From assembly GCF_004349055.1 (NCBI RefSeq), contig NZ_SMKX01000017.1, forward strand, positions 26,014 through 90,013: DNA of 64,000 nt, in the 5' to 3' direction. The position numbers and the translations under genes are program-made. The stretch is from Kribbella antibiotica. Its GTDB lineage: Bacteria; Actinomycetota; Actinomycetes; Propionibacteriales; Kribbellaceae. Position 1 is the stretch's first letter, and each line of letters begins with the position of its first letter. Below are positions 16,990 through 25,378 of this stretch, in pieces. The notes beneath the pieces are model-generated. The model was not told where the DNA came from. It worked only from the letters and a program-made list of their open reading frames with translations, and ran no database searches.

Positions 16990-19659
16990 ATGGATACCAG
17001 TGAGATCAGGCGGCGGTTCCTGAACTACTTCGAGGACCGCGGCCACACGGTGGTGCCGAGTGCGCCCCTGCCGTCGCCGGACCCGAACCTGCTGTTCAAC
17101 GTGGCCGGCATGGCCCAGTTCGTGCCGTACTTCGTCGGCCAGCAGACCCCGCCGTACGCGCGGGCGACCAGCGTGCAGAAGTGCGTGCGGACGCTCGACA
17201 TCGAAGAGGTCGGCAAGACCACCCGGCACGGCACGTTCTTCCAGATGAACGGCAACTTCTCCTTCGGCGACTACTTCAAGGAGCAGGCGGTCCAGTACGC
17301 CTGGGAGCTGGTCACGAAGTCGCAGGCCGACGGCGGTTACGGCTTCGACGAGTCCAAGCTGTACGCCTCGGTGTACTACGAGGACGACGAGGCGATCGAC
17401 ATCTGGAAGCGGGTCGCCGGGCTGCCCGACGACCGGATCGTCCGGCTCGGCATGAAGGACAACTTCTGGTCGATGGGCATCCCGGGTCCGTGCGGCCCGT
17501 GCTCGGAGATCCTGATCGACCGCGGCCCGGAGTTCGGCGCGGACCGGGACTGGGAGGCGGGCGACCGCTACCTGGAGTTCTGGAACCTGGTCTTCATGCA
17601 GAACATCCGCGGTGAGGGTGGCGGCAAGGACGGCTACCCGATCCTCGGCGAGCTGCCGAAGAAGAACATCGACACCGGTCTCGGCCTCGAGCGCGTCGCG
17701 TACCTGCTGCAGGGCGTCGACAACATGTACGAGATCGACGAGATCTTCCCGGTCATCGAGCAGGCCTCGGAGCTGACCGGCCGCAAGTACGGCGTCGACC
17801 AGGTCGACGACGTGCGGTTCCGCGTCATCGCCGACCACGTCCGCAGTGCGCTGATGCTGATCGGCGACGGTGTCACCCCGGGCAACGAGCAGGGCGGCTA
17901 CGTCCTGCGCCGGCTGCTGCGCCGCGCGATCCGGTCGGTGCGCCTGCTGGGTTACGAGGACCCGAGCCTGGTCGAGCTGCTGCCGGTCAGCCTGCAGCAG
18001 ATGAAGAAGTCGTACCCCGAGCTGGAGGCCGACTTCGGCCGGATCAGCCAGGTTGCGTACGCCGAGGAGGACGCGTTCCGCCGTACTCTCACGGCCGGTA
18101 CGACGATCTTCGACCTGGCCGTCAAGGAGACCAAGGCCGGCGGTGCGCAGCAGCTCGGGGGCGCGAAGGCGTTCCAGCTGCACGACACCTACGGGTTCCC
18201 GATCGACCTGACCGTCGAGATGGCCTCCGAGCAGGGCATGCAGGTCGACACCGACGGCTTCCGGTCGCTGATGAAGGAACAGCGCGACCGGGCCAAGGCG
18301 GACGCGCGGGCCAAGAAGTCCGGTCACGCGGACACCTCGGGCTACCGCGAGCTGCGCGAGTCCGGTGTCACCGAGTTCACCGGCTACCAGGAGCTCAGCA
18401 CCGATTCGCAGGTGCGCGGTCTGCTCCGCGAGGGTGTCGTCGCGAACGCCGCTGAGCAGGGCGAGACCGTCGAGGTCGTGCTGGAGAAGACGCCGTTCTA
18501 CGCCGAGTCCGGTGGCCAGATCGCCGACGAGGGCGTGATCGTGGCCGACGGCGTCAAGCTGAAGGTGCTCGACGTCCAGCGTCCGGTCAAGGGTCTGATC
18601 GTGCACAAGGTCGAGGTCCTGGAGGGCGTACTGCGGCCGGGGCTCGATGTGCACGCCGAGGTCGACCACGAGTGGCGGGTGTCGGCCTGTCAGGCCCACT
18701 CCGGCACGCACGTCGTCCACGCGGCTCTGCGCCAGGTGCTCGGCCCGAACGCGCTGCAGAGCGGTTCGTACAACAAGCCCGGTTACCTGCGACTCGACTT
18801 CGCGTGGGGCTCGGCGCTCGACCAGGCCACTCGCTCCGAGATCGAAGAGGTCGCGAACCTCGCCGTACGGCAGGACCTGCCGGTCGCGGCGCAGTACATG
18901 ACGCTTCCGGAGGCTCGGGAGTGGGGAGCGTTGGCGCTGTTCGGTGAGACGTACGACGAGCAGGTCCGCGTCGTCGAGATCGGCGGCCCCTGGTCGCGTG
19001 AGCTCTGCGGTGGCACGCACGTCAAGCACTCGTCGCAGGTCGGTGCGCTGACCATCACCAGCGAGTCCTCGGTCGGCGCCGGTGTGCGTCGCGTCGAGGC
19101 CTTCGTCGGCATGGACGCGCTGCGCTACCTGGGCAAGGAGCGGTCGCTGGTCCGGCTGCTCAGCGAGAACCTGAAGGCCCGTCCGGAGGAGCTGGTGGCC
19201 AAGGTCGCCGACCTGTCCGAGCGGCTGAAGGCGGCGGAGAAGGAGCTCCAGCAGGTCCGCGCTGCCCAGGTGCTGGAGGCTGCGGCCGAGCTGGCGAGCG
19301 CCCCGAAGGACGTCTTCGGCGTCCAGTACGTCGGCCACCGCGCGCCCGACGGCGTGAATGGCGGGGACCTGCGCAAGCTGGCTCTCGACATCCGCGGCCG
19401 GATGGGCGAGGACAAGCCGTCCGTTATCGCCGTCCTGAGCGTGAACGACGGCAAGCCCGGCATCGTGATCGCACTGAACGACACTGCCCGCGAGTGGCGG
19501 CTGTCGGCCGGTGACCTGGTCCGCGTTGCGGCCGAGAAGCTCGGTGGCAAGGGCGGCGGCAAGGCCGATGTCGCGCAGGGTGGTGGCACGGATGCAGCCG
19601 GTGCCGAGGCAGCGCTGGACGCTGTCGAGTTCACCGTCGGTCAGCTCGTCACGGGCTGA
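16990..19659 (+). CDS. alaS: Alanyl-tRNA synthetase
   Basis: 889 residues, full length. Class II catalytic core: RRRFLNYFEDRGHTVVPSAPL at the start, motif 2 region HGTFFQMNGNFSFGDYFK, and RRAIRSVRLLG. The editing domain shows the zinc-site pairs HSGTHVVH and CGGTHVKH, and the C-terminal oligomerisation/C-Ala part ends with a glycine-rich GGKGGGKADVAQGG. It charges tRNA-Ala and edits mischarged Ser/Gly. ATG 16990 matches the conserved MDTSEIRRRFL start; an earlier in-frame ATG seven codons upstream is less likely. Confidence 0.97.
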   Translation: MDTSEIRRRFLNYFEDRGHTVVPSAPLPSPDPNLLFNVAGMAQFVPYFVGQQTPPYARATSVQKCVRTLDIEEVGKTTRHGTFFQMNGNFSFGDYFKEQAVQYAWELVTKSQADGGYGFDESKLYASVYYEDDEAIDIWKRVAGLPDDRIVRLGMKDNFWSMGIPGPCGPCSEILIDRGPEFGADRDWEAGDRYLEFWNLVFMQNIRGEGGGKDGYPILGELPKKNIDTGLGLERVAYLLQGVDNMYEIDEIFPVIEQASELTGRKYGVDQVDDVRFRVIADHVRSALMLIGDGVTPGNEQGGYVLRRLLRRAIRSVRLLGYEDPSLVELLPVSLQQMKKSYPELEADFGRISQVAYAEEDAFRRTLTAGTTIFDLAVKETKAGGAQQLGGAKAFQLHDTYGFPIDLTVEMASEQGMQVDTDGFRSLMKEQRDRAKADARAKKSGHADTSGYRELRESGVTEFTGYQELSTDSQVRGLLREGVVANAAEQGETVEVVLEKTPFYAESGGQIADEGVIVADGVKLKVLDVQRPVKGLIVHKVEVLEGVLRPGLDVHAEVDHEWRVSACQAHSGTHVVHAALRQVLGPNALQSGSYNKPGYLRLDFAWGSALDQATRSEIEEVANLAVRQDLPVAAQYMTLPEAREWGALALFGETYDEQVRVVEIGGPWSRELCGGTHVKHSSQVGALTITSESSVGAGVRRVEAFVGMDALRYLGKERSLVRLLSENLKARPEELVAKVADLSERLKAAEKELQQVRAAQVLEAAAELASAPKDVFGVQYVGHRAPDGVNGGDLRKLALDIRGRMGEDKPSVIAVLSVNDGKPGIVIALNDTAREWRLSAGDLVRVAAEKLGGKGGGKADVAQGGGTDAAGAEAALDAVEFTVGQLVTG

Positions 19660-19662
19660 CGC

Positions 19663-20121
19663 ATGCGACGGGGGGTGCGGATCGCACTGGATATCGGCGA
19701 CGCCCGGATCGGCGTCGCCACCAGCGATCCGCACGGAATCCTGGCCACCCCGGTGGAGACCGTCCGCCGGGGGCCTGGTGACCTGGGTAGGATCGCGGCA
19801 CTCGCCGCCGAACTGGAGGCGTTCGAGATCGTGGTCGGGCTGCCGCGTTCCCTGTCCGGGGGCGAGGGCCCGGCGGCGGTGAAGATCCGGGAGACGGCGA
19901 AGCAGGTGCAGGACTTGGTGCAGGTGGGGAACGCAGGGCTGGCGGTGCGCCTGGTGGACGAGCGGTTCACCACGGTCACCGCCGAGCGGATGCTGCGCGA
20001 GCGCGGGAAAAAGGGTGCCAAGCGGCGGGCAGTGGTCGACCAGGCCGCCGCGGTCGTGATTCTGCAACACGCGCTCGAGTTCGAGCGGGAGACCGGGAAC
20101 CCACCGGGGAGGGCCTTGTGA
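19663..20121 (+). CDS. ruvX: RuvX/YqgF-family Holliday-junction resolvase-like nuclease
   Basis: 152 residues with an RNase H-like fold: RIALDIGDARIGVATSDP (first catalytic Asp), VVGLPRSLSGGEGP, RLVDERFTTVTAE and VDQAAAVVILQHALE. The family is implicated in pre-16S rRNA 5' processing and possibly recombination. Starts 3 nt after alaS and overlaps mltG by 4 nt. Confidence 0.93.
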   Translation: MRRGVRIALDIGDARIGVATSDPHGILATPVETVRRGPGDLGRIAALAAELEAFEIVVGLPRSLSGGEGPAAVKIRETAKQVQDLVQVGNAGLAVRLVDERFTTVTAERMLRERGKKGAKRRAVVDQAAAVVILQHALEFERETGNPPGRAL

Positions 20122-21290
20122 CGACACCGGCTGGGGACGACGACGATCTGGACCTGGGCCTGCGCCCGGAGAGCCGTGTCGAGCGGCGCGCGAACCGGCG
20201 CAAGCAGCGGGCCCGGCGCGGTTTCGGCTGTTTCGCGGTGATCATCTCGCTGCTCGTCGTCGGCTCGCTGGTGGGCGGCGCCGTAGTCGGATTCGGCAAG
20301 GGCAAGGACGCGCTCGAGAAGATCTTCGCCGCCCCGGACTACGAGGGCGAAGGCTCTGGTGTGGTGACGGTCGAGATCACCAAGGGCCAGGCTGCGGCCT
20401 CGATCGCGGACACCTTGGAGAAGAAAGAGGTCGTCAAGAGCGCCAAGGCGTTCGAGCGGGCCGCCCGCAACGACAGCCGCTCGCTGCAGATCCAGGCCGC
20501 GACGTACACGCTGAAGAAGCACATGTCGGCCAAGGCCGCGCTCGAGCTGATGCTGAACACCGACGAGTCGGTCAAGGTGCTGCGGTTCAGCGTTCCGGCC
20601 GGGAAGACCAAGGCCGAAGTGATCAAGATCCTCGAGGCCCCGAAGCTGAAGCTGCCGGCCGGTGCCGCGGCCGCCGCGATGGGCAAGCCGGCCTCGCTGG
20701 GACTGCCGGCGTACTCGAACGGCAACGCCGAGGGCTTCCTGTTCCCGGGCACGTACGACGTGCCGAAGGGCGCGACGGCGTTCTCGATGATCAAGCAGAT
20801 GACCGCGGAGTACGCGAAGAACACGGCCGCGCTGAACTTCGTGAAGACCGCGCAGGGCAAGGATCTCGATCCGTACCGCGCGCTGATCGTGGCCAGCATC
20901 ATCCAGGGTGAGTCGAACCGTAAGCAGGACTACGCGAAGGTCGCCCGGGTGATCTACAACCGGTTGCAGGCCGACATGCCGCTGCAGATGGACTCGACCG
21001 TGCACTACGCCGTCGGCCGGGGCGGCGGTGTCTTCACCACCGACGAGCAGCGGAGGTCCGACTCGCCGTACAACACCTACAAGCACAAGGGTCTGCCGCC
21101 GGGACCGATCAGTTCGCCGACCAAGGACACCCTGCGGGCGGCGATCAACCCGGCGAAGGGCCCGTGGCTGTACTTCACGCTGGTCAACCTGGACACCGGC
21201 GAGACCGCCTTCGCGGGCACCAAGGCCGAACACGACGCGAACGTGGCGAAGCTGCAAACGTGGTGTGCCGCCAACAAGGGCCGCTGCTGA
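20118..21290 (+). CDS. mltG: Endolytic murein transglycosylase MltG
   Basis: 390 residues. Basic cytoplasmic leader (RVERRANRRKQRARRG), single membrane helix at about residues 37-58, then the YceG-like periplasmic domain. The catalytic glutamate lies in IIQGESNRKQDYAKVARVIYNRL; further family landmarks are PLQMDSTVHYAVG and the run YNTYKHKGLPPGPIS. Cleaves nascent peptidoglycan strands at the membrane. GTG start overlapping the ruvX stop (GTGA). Confidence 0.95.
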   Translation: MTTPAGDDDDLDLGLRPESRVERRANRRKQRARRGFGCFAVIISLLVVGSLVGGAVVGFGKGKDALEKIFAAPDYEGEGSGVVTVEITKGQAAASIADTLEKKEVVKSAKAFERAARNDSRSLQIQAATYTLKKHMSAKAALELMLNTDESVKVLRFSVPAGKTKAEVIKILEAPKLKLPAGAAAAAMGKPASLGLPAYSNGNAEGFLFPGTYDVPKGATAFSMIKQMTAEYAKNTAALNFVKTAQGKDLDPYRALIVASIIQGESNRKQDYAKVARVIYNRLQADMPLQMDSTVHYAVGRGGGVFTTDEQRRSDSPYNTYKHKGLPPGPISSPTKDTLRAAINPAKGPWLYFTLVNLDTGETAFAGTKAEHDANVAKLQTWCAANKGRC

Positions 21291-22111
21291 TGCGTTGCGC
21301 CGTGCTCGGTTCGCCGATTGCGCACTCGTTGTCACCGGCCATGCATCGGGCCGCGTATGCGGAGCTCGGGCTCGATTGGCGGTACGACGCCTTCGAGGTG
21401 GCCGAGGACGAGTTGCGTGGGTTCGTCGCGTCGCTGGGTGATGACGTCCGCGGGTTGTCGCTGACGATGCCGCTGAAGCGCGTTGCGCTCGACCTCGTGG
21501 ACCACGTCGACCCGGTCGCGGAGCTGATCGGTGCCGCGAACACGATGATCTTCGAGGCCGACGGATCGCGGTCCGCGCACAACACCGACGTCCCGGGGCT
21601 GGTGAACGCGTTCGCCGAGCGCGGGATCACGGTCGCGGATTCCGCCATCGTGGTGGGCGGGGGAGCGACGGCGGCGTCGACGCTCGCCGCTCTGCGGAGT
21701 ATGAAAGTCAGCGAGGTGACCATCGTCGTCCGCGACCGGTCGCGTGCGGAGCGGCTGCTCGATCTCGCTGCCGAACTGGGACTCCGGACTTCGGTTGCAG
21801 ATTTTTCCCAGATCGAGCGAACCGGAGGGTTCGATCTGTGCGTCTCAACAGTGCCTGGTGGAGCAATCGATCCCTGGGTGGAGCACTTCGCGAACGTCGC
21901 CCCGGTGGTGTTCGACGTGGCGTACCACCCGTGGCCGACCCAGCTCGCCATCGCGGCGCACCGGATCGGTACAGAGCTGTTGAACGGGCTTGATCTCCTT
22001 GTGCACCAGGCAACTCTGCAAGTGGAGATGATGACTGGTAGGTCGCCGGCACCTCTGGCGGCCATGAGGGCCGCAGCCCGTGAGGAGCTCAACGATCGTG
22101 AGCCAGCTTGA
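21290..22111 (+). CDS. aroE: Shikimate dehydrogenase
   Basis: 273 residues. Reduces 3-dehydroshikimate to shikimate with NADPH. Signature GSPIAHSLSPAMHRAAY (shikimate-binding serines), LSLTMPLKRVALDLVD (catalytic Lys normally in xxPxK), GAANTMIF and HNTDVPGLVNAF are all present, with a glycine-rich nucleotide loop VVGGGATAASTLAAL. ATG overlaps the mltG stop (TGATG). Confidence 0.95.
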   Translation: MRCAVLGSPIAHSLSPAMHRAAYAELGLDWRYDAFEVAEDELRGFVASLGDDVRGLSLTMPLKRVALDLVDHVDPVAELIGAANTMIFEADGSRSAHNTDVPGLVNAFAERGITVADSAIVVGGGATAASTLAALRSMKVSEVTIVVRDRSRAERLLDLAAELGLRTSVADFSQIERTGGFDLCVSTVPGGAIDPWVEHFANVAPVVFDVAYHPWPTQLAIAAHRIGTELLNGLDLLVHQATLQVEMMTGRSPAPLAAMRAAAREELNDREPA

Positions 22112-23549
22112 CCGTCGTACCGTTCTGAAGGCAGGCGGCGCTGTTGCCGCCGTCGCCCTGACCGCCGCCCCGGAAGCGATGGCGGCAACGACCGCCGCGC
22201 CGAACTGGAACCGGCTGTCCAGATCGCTGCAGGGCGGCAAGTTGTTCATGCCTTCGACGCCGGGTTACGCCGCTGCGCATCAACTCTTCAACCCCCGCTG
22301 GGATTCGGTCCAGCCGGCTGCGGTCGTCCGCGCCGCGAAGACCGCTGACGTGATCAGCACGATCAACTTTGCCCGGGACAACAAACTGGTGCTGGTGCCG
22401 AAAGGTGGCGGTCACTCGTACGTCGGTGCATCCGTGATCAGCAAGGGGATCCAGCTGGATCTCAGCGCCCTGCGCGGGATGACGTACACGCCGAACGGAG
22501 TCCTCACTGTCGGTGCGGGCGCCAAGCTGTACGACGTGCACGCGTTCCTCGACAAGCACGGCCGTTCGCTGCCGACCGGGACCTGCCCGACCGTGGGTGT
22601 GGCCGGTCTGGCGCTCGGCGGCGGGATGGGGATTCACACCCGCGCCTGGGGGCTGACCTGCGACCGCCTGGTCGGGATGAGTGTGGTCACCGCTGACGGC
22701 AAAGCCCGCGTCATCAACACCAAGTCCGACCCGGATCTGTTCTGGGCGCTGCGCGGTGGCGGCGGTGGAAACCTTGCCGTCGTCACATCGTTCCAGTTCG
22801 CGACGATCCCGGCCCCGAAGATCGGCTTCTTCCGGCTGACCTGGCCGGAGGCCAAGGCCGCGGCGGTCGTCGCCGGCTGGCAGAAGTTCATCGAGAAGGC
22901 GCCCAGTACGGCGTGGGGCAACCTGCATCTCGATGCCAAGAGCAACGGAACCGTCTCGGTCCACGTGCTCGGCATTTCGACGACCGGAAACGCTGCCGCT
23001 GCGGCGGCGCAGCTGGAGTCCTTCGTCGGCTCGAAGGCGACCACTCGCTCGATCACCGTGAAGACGCACATGGAGGCCGTGAAGTACCTCGGCGGCGGTA
23101 CCACCAGCCCCCGTCAAGGTTTCCTGGCCGGCTCCGACGTCCTGCGCGCCCCGATGAACTCGACCTCGATCACTGCACTGATCGGCGTGGTCAAGTCCGC
23201 GGCACGCGCCAAGACCCCGGCCGCGGCGATCATCGATCCGCTCGGCGGCCAGGCCGCCAAGCAGCCCGCCGGTGGCGCCGCCTGGCCGTGGCGCTCCGCG
23301 CTCGGCGTCATCCAGTGGTACGTCGGGACGGCCGCGCACCCGTCGTCGGCCCAGCTCAAGGCCGCGCAGACGTTCATCGACCAGGGTCACGGCGCCGTCC
23401 GCTCGTTCTCGGCCGGCGGCTACGTGAACTACGTCGAGGCCCGCCGCGGCGTCGCCACCTACTACGGCAGCAGCCTGACCCGGCTGCGCGGGGTCAAAAA
23501 GAAGTACGACCCCCAAGGCTTTTTCCGCACTCCCTACACCTTCGTCTAA
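22098..23549 (+). CDS. Tat-exported FAD-binding oxidoreductase (BBE/PCMH type), first copy
   Basis: 483 residues. DRRTVLKAGGAVAAVALTAAP is a twin-arginine signal. The PCMH FAD domain contains GGGHSYVG (His106) and GTCPTVGVAGLALGGG (Cys163), the two positions that bind FAD covalently in bicovalent flavoenzymes; the C-terminal berberine-bridge-like segment ends KKYDPQGFFRTPYTF. Secreted carbohydrate or phenolic oxidase is the usual role. GTG 22098 is favoured with GAGGAG 10 nt upstream; GTG 22080 is an alternative. It overlaps the aroE end by 14 nt, so it may be read through from it. Confidence 0.85.
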   Translation: MSQLDRRTVLKAGGAVAAVALTAAPEAMAATTAAPNWNRLSRSLQGGKLFMPSTPGYAAAHQLFNPRWDSVQPAAVVRAAKTADVISTINFARDNKLVLVPKGGGHSYVGASVISKGIQLDLSALRGMTYTPNGVLTVGAGAKLYDVHAFLDKHGRSLPTGTCPTVGVAGLALGGGMGIHTRAWGLTCDRLVGMSVVTADGKARVINTKSDPDLFWALRGGGGGNLAVVTSFQFATIPAPKIGFFRLTWPEAKAAAVVAGWQKFIEKAPSTAWGNLHLDAKSNGTVSVHVLGISTTGNAAAAAAQLESFVGSKATTRSITVKTHMEAVKYLGGGTTSPRQGFLAGSDVLRAPMNSTSITALIGVVKSAARAKTPAAAIIDPLGGQAAKQPAGGAAWPWRSALGVIQWYVGTAAHPSSAQLKAAQTFIDQGHGAVRSFSAGGYVNYVEARRGVATYYGSSLTRLRGVKKKYDPQGFFRTPYTFV

Positions 23550-23564
23550 GTAGAGTCTCCCGCC

Positions 23565-24593
23565 ATGAGGTTGTGGCGGGGGATAGCAGGAGTGCTGGCG
23601 CTCGGGTTCGTGGCGGCCGGGGTGACGCCTGCCTGGGCGTGTGCCTGTGGTGGCTACTTGCCGAGCTTGGAGTCGCGGGCGCGGGCATCCGGTGAGAAGG
23701 CGCTCGTCCGCCACACGGCAGGCATCGAGGAGATCACGCTGTCGATGGCGATCAACGGGTCGTCGAAGAAGGCGGCCTGGATCATGCCGGTCCCGAGTGC
23801 GGCCAAGGTCGAGCTGGGCGACGTCGAGTTGTTTCCGCGCCTACAGGCGATGACCGAGCCGAAGGTCGTGGAGCGCACGACCTACTGGCCGTTCCTCGGG
23901 TTGCACCTCTTCCCGGATCAGCCCGGCGACTCTGCCGGAGCCCCGCCGGCCGGCGTGAATGTACGCGAGCAGATGACACTCGGGCCGTTCGAGATCGCGC
24001 GGCTGGGCGGAGGCAGCGCGACCGCGGTGACGGACTGGCTCCGGACCAACCAGTACGTCGTACCGGACAGTCTGGGCGCCAACCTGACGCCGTACGTGCG
24101 TGAGGGTTGGGAGATCGTCGCTGTGAAGCTGGCGCCGAAGTCGACCGGGCAAGGCTTGTCGGGGTCAACGCCGCCGCTGCGGCTGACGTTCGCCTCGGAC
24201 AAGATCGTCTACCCGATGCGGCTCAGCAAAGGCGCGACCACTCCGCAGGTGGTCACCGTGTACGTCGCGGCGCCGCATCGCGTCGAGCCGACCACGCTGC
24301 CGATCGCCTACGTCAAGCCGGAGCTCCTATACGCCGGTCGCGCGAGCGATCCCGCGATGGCGGCGCCGGCGGACTTTCTGACCGCGTTCGAAGTGATCTA
24401 CCGCGAGCCGCAGCAGATCACCGCCGACTTCACCTTCGCCCAGGCGGCCACCGACGATCCGTACCAGCGAGTCGTGTACATCACCCGGAACGAGTCGGGT
24501 TGGAGCACAGTCGGCGTACTGGTGCTGTTGTTCGGTCTTGGTGGTTTTGTCCTGTTCCGTCTCCGGTCTAGGCTCCGGAACCGTGCCGGCTGA
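23565..24593 (+). CDS. DUF2330-family secreted/membrane-anchored protein
   Basis: 342 residues. Signal peptide (GIAGVLALGFVAAGVTPAWA) leading directly to a cysteine cluster CACGG (about residues 26-30), an arrangement typical of DUF2330 proteins. The long exoplasmic region is beta-rich, and a final membrane helix (VGVLVLLFGLGGFVLF) precedes a basic tail, so it is anchored by its C terminus. Biochemical function unknown. It lies 15 nt after the oxidoreductase gene. Confidence 0.8.
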   Translation: MRLWRGIAGVLALGFVAAGVTPAWACACGGYLPSLESRARASGEKALVRHTAGIEEITLSMAINGSSKKAAWIMPVPSAAKVELGDVELFPRLQAMTEPKVVERTTYWPFLGLHLFPDQPGDSAGAPPAGVNVREQMTLGPFEIARLGGGSATAVTDWLRTNQYVVPDSLGANLTPYVREGWEIVAVKLAPKSTGQGLSGSTPPLRLTFASDKIVYPMRLSKGATTPQVVTVYVAAPHRVEPTTLPIAYVKPELLYAGRASDPAMAAPADFLTAFEVIYREPQQITADFTFAQAATDDPYQRVVYITRNESGWSTVGVLVLLFGLGGFVLFRLRSRLRNRAG

Positions 24594-25290
24594 CAATGCG
24601 TTGCTTGCCGCAGGGGTGGGAGTCGTCCTCTGCGGGCCGGCGGCATTTGTCCTTGGCCCGTGGCTGATGCGACGAATCCCCGAGCCGGTGCTCGAGGAAG
24701 GCGACTCCAAGGTCCTGTACGCCGATCTGGCCCGACCGCGAGCGGCGTACTGGTGTGGTGGGCTGGCGGCTGTGTCCGGCGGACTGCTCGGTTGGGCGCT
24801 AGGCACGAGTCCTGGCCTCGCCGCGTGGCTGCTGCTTGCGGTGGCCGGCGCGGTGCTCGGCTACATCGACGCTCGGACGCGGTTTCTGCCGTCGGCGATC
24901 ATCTGGCCGACGTACGGCGTGGTGTCGCTGGCGCTGGTGGTTGCGGCGCTGGCATCGGGGGAGTGGGGTTCGCTGCGCCGGGCTGCGATCGCGGGGCTGA
25001 TCGGGTTCGGGGTGTTCTTCCTGCTGTGGTGGGTGTTTCCGCGCGGCGTCGGGTTCGGCGATGTGCGGTTGTCCGGGCTGCTGGGGATCGCGCTCGGATG
25101 GCTGGGGTGGGGCGAGTTCGCGAGCGGTCTGTACGGCGGGTTCTTCCTCGGAGCCGTGGTGGGGGTCGTGCTGATCGTGGCGCGGGTGATGACGCGCAAA
25201 CAGCTGGTTCCGTTCGGCCCGTACATGCTGATCGGCGCGCTCGCCGGAGTGTTCGTCGGCTCTCCCTTGGCGAGGCTCTACACCGGATAG
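24583..25290 (+). CDS. A24-family prepilin peptidase
   Basis: 235 residues, polytopic (about six to seven helices). The two aspartates of the aspartic-protease site lie in GYIDARTRFLP and in GVGFGDVRLSG (the GxGD motif). The cytoplasmic N-methylase domain of long prepilin peptidases is reduced. GTG start within the end of the preceding gene. In M. tuberculosis a prepilin peptidase also sits between aroE and aroC, supporting ancestral linkage. No pilin gene is in the window. Confidence 0.85.
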   Translation: MPADNALLAAGVGVVLCGPAAFVLGPWLMRRIPEPVLEEGDSKVLYADLARPRAAYWCGGLAAVSGGLLGWALGTSPGLAAWLLLAVAGAVLGYIDARTRFLPSAIIWPTYGVVSLALVVAALASGEWGSLRRAAIAGLIGFGVFFLLWWVFPRGVGFGDVRLSGLLGIALGWLGWGEFASGLYGGFFLGAVVGVVLIVARVMTRKQLVPFGPYMLIGALAGVFVGSPLARLYTG

Positions 25291-25378
25291 GGGATGGGCC
25301 CGCTCCACCAGATGGCTGATGTGGCCGAACCCTGATTCTTCGTAGGTTCGAACCAGCCGAACGAGTGGGGAGAACGTC

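Noticed and set aside
16930..20127. A 1065-codon open frame antisense to alaS and ruvX
   Set aside because: Same antisense artefact; alaS and ruvX carry the conserved motifs.
25345..25354. GGTTCGAACC palindrome before the second oxidoreductase as operator
   Set aside because: Only 10 bp, single copy and with no adjacent regulator; noted but not supported.
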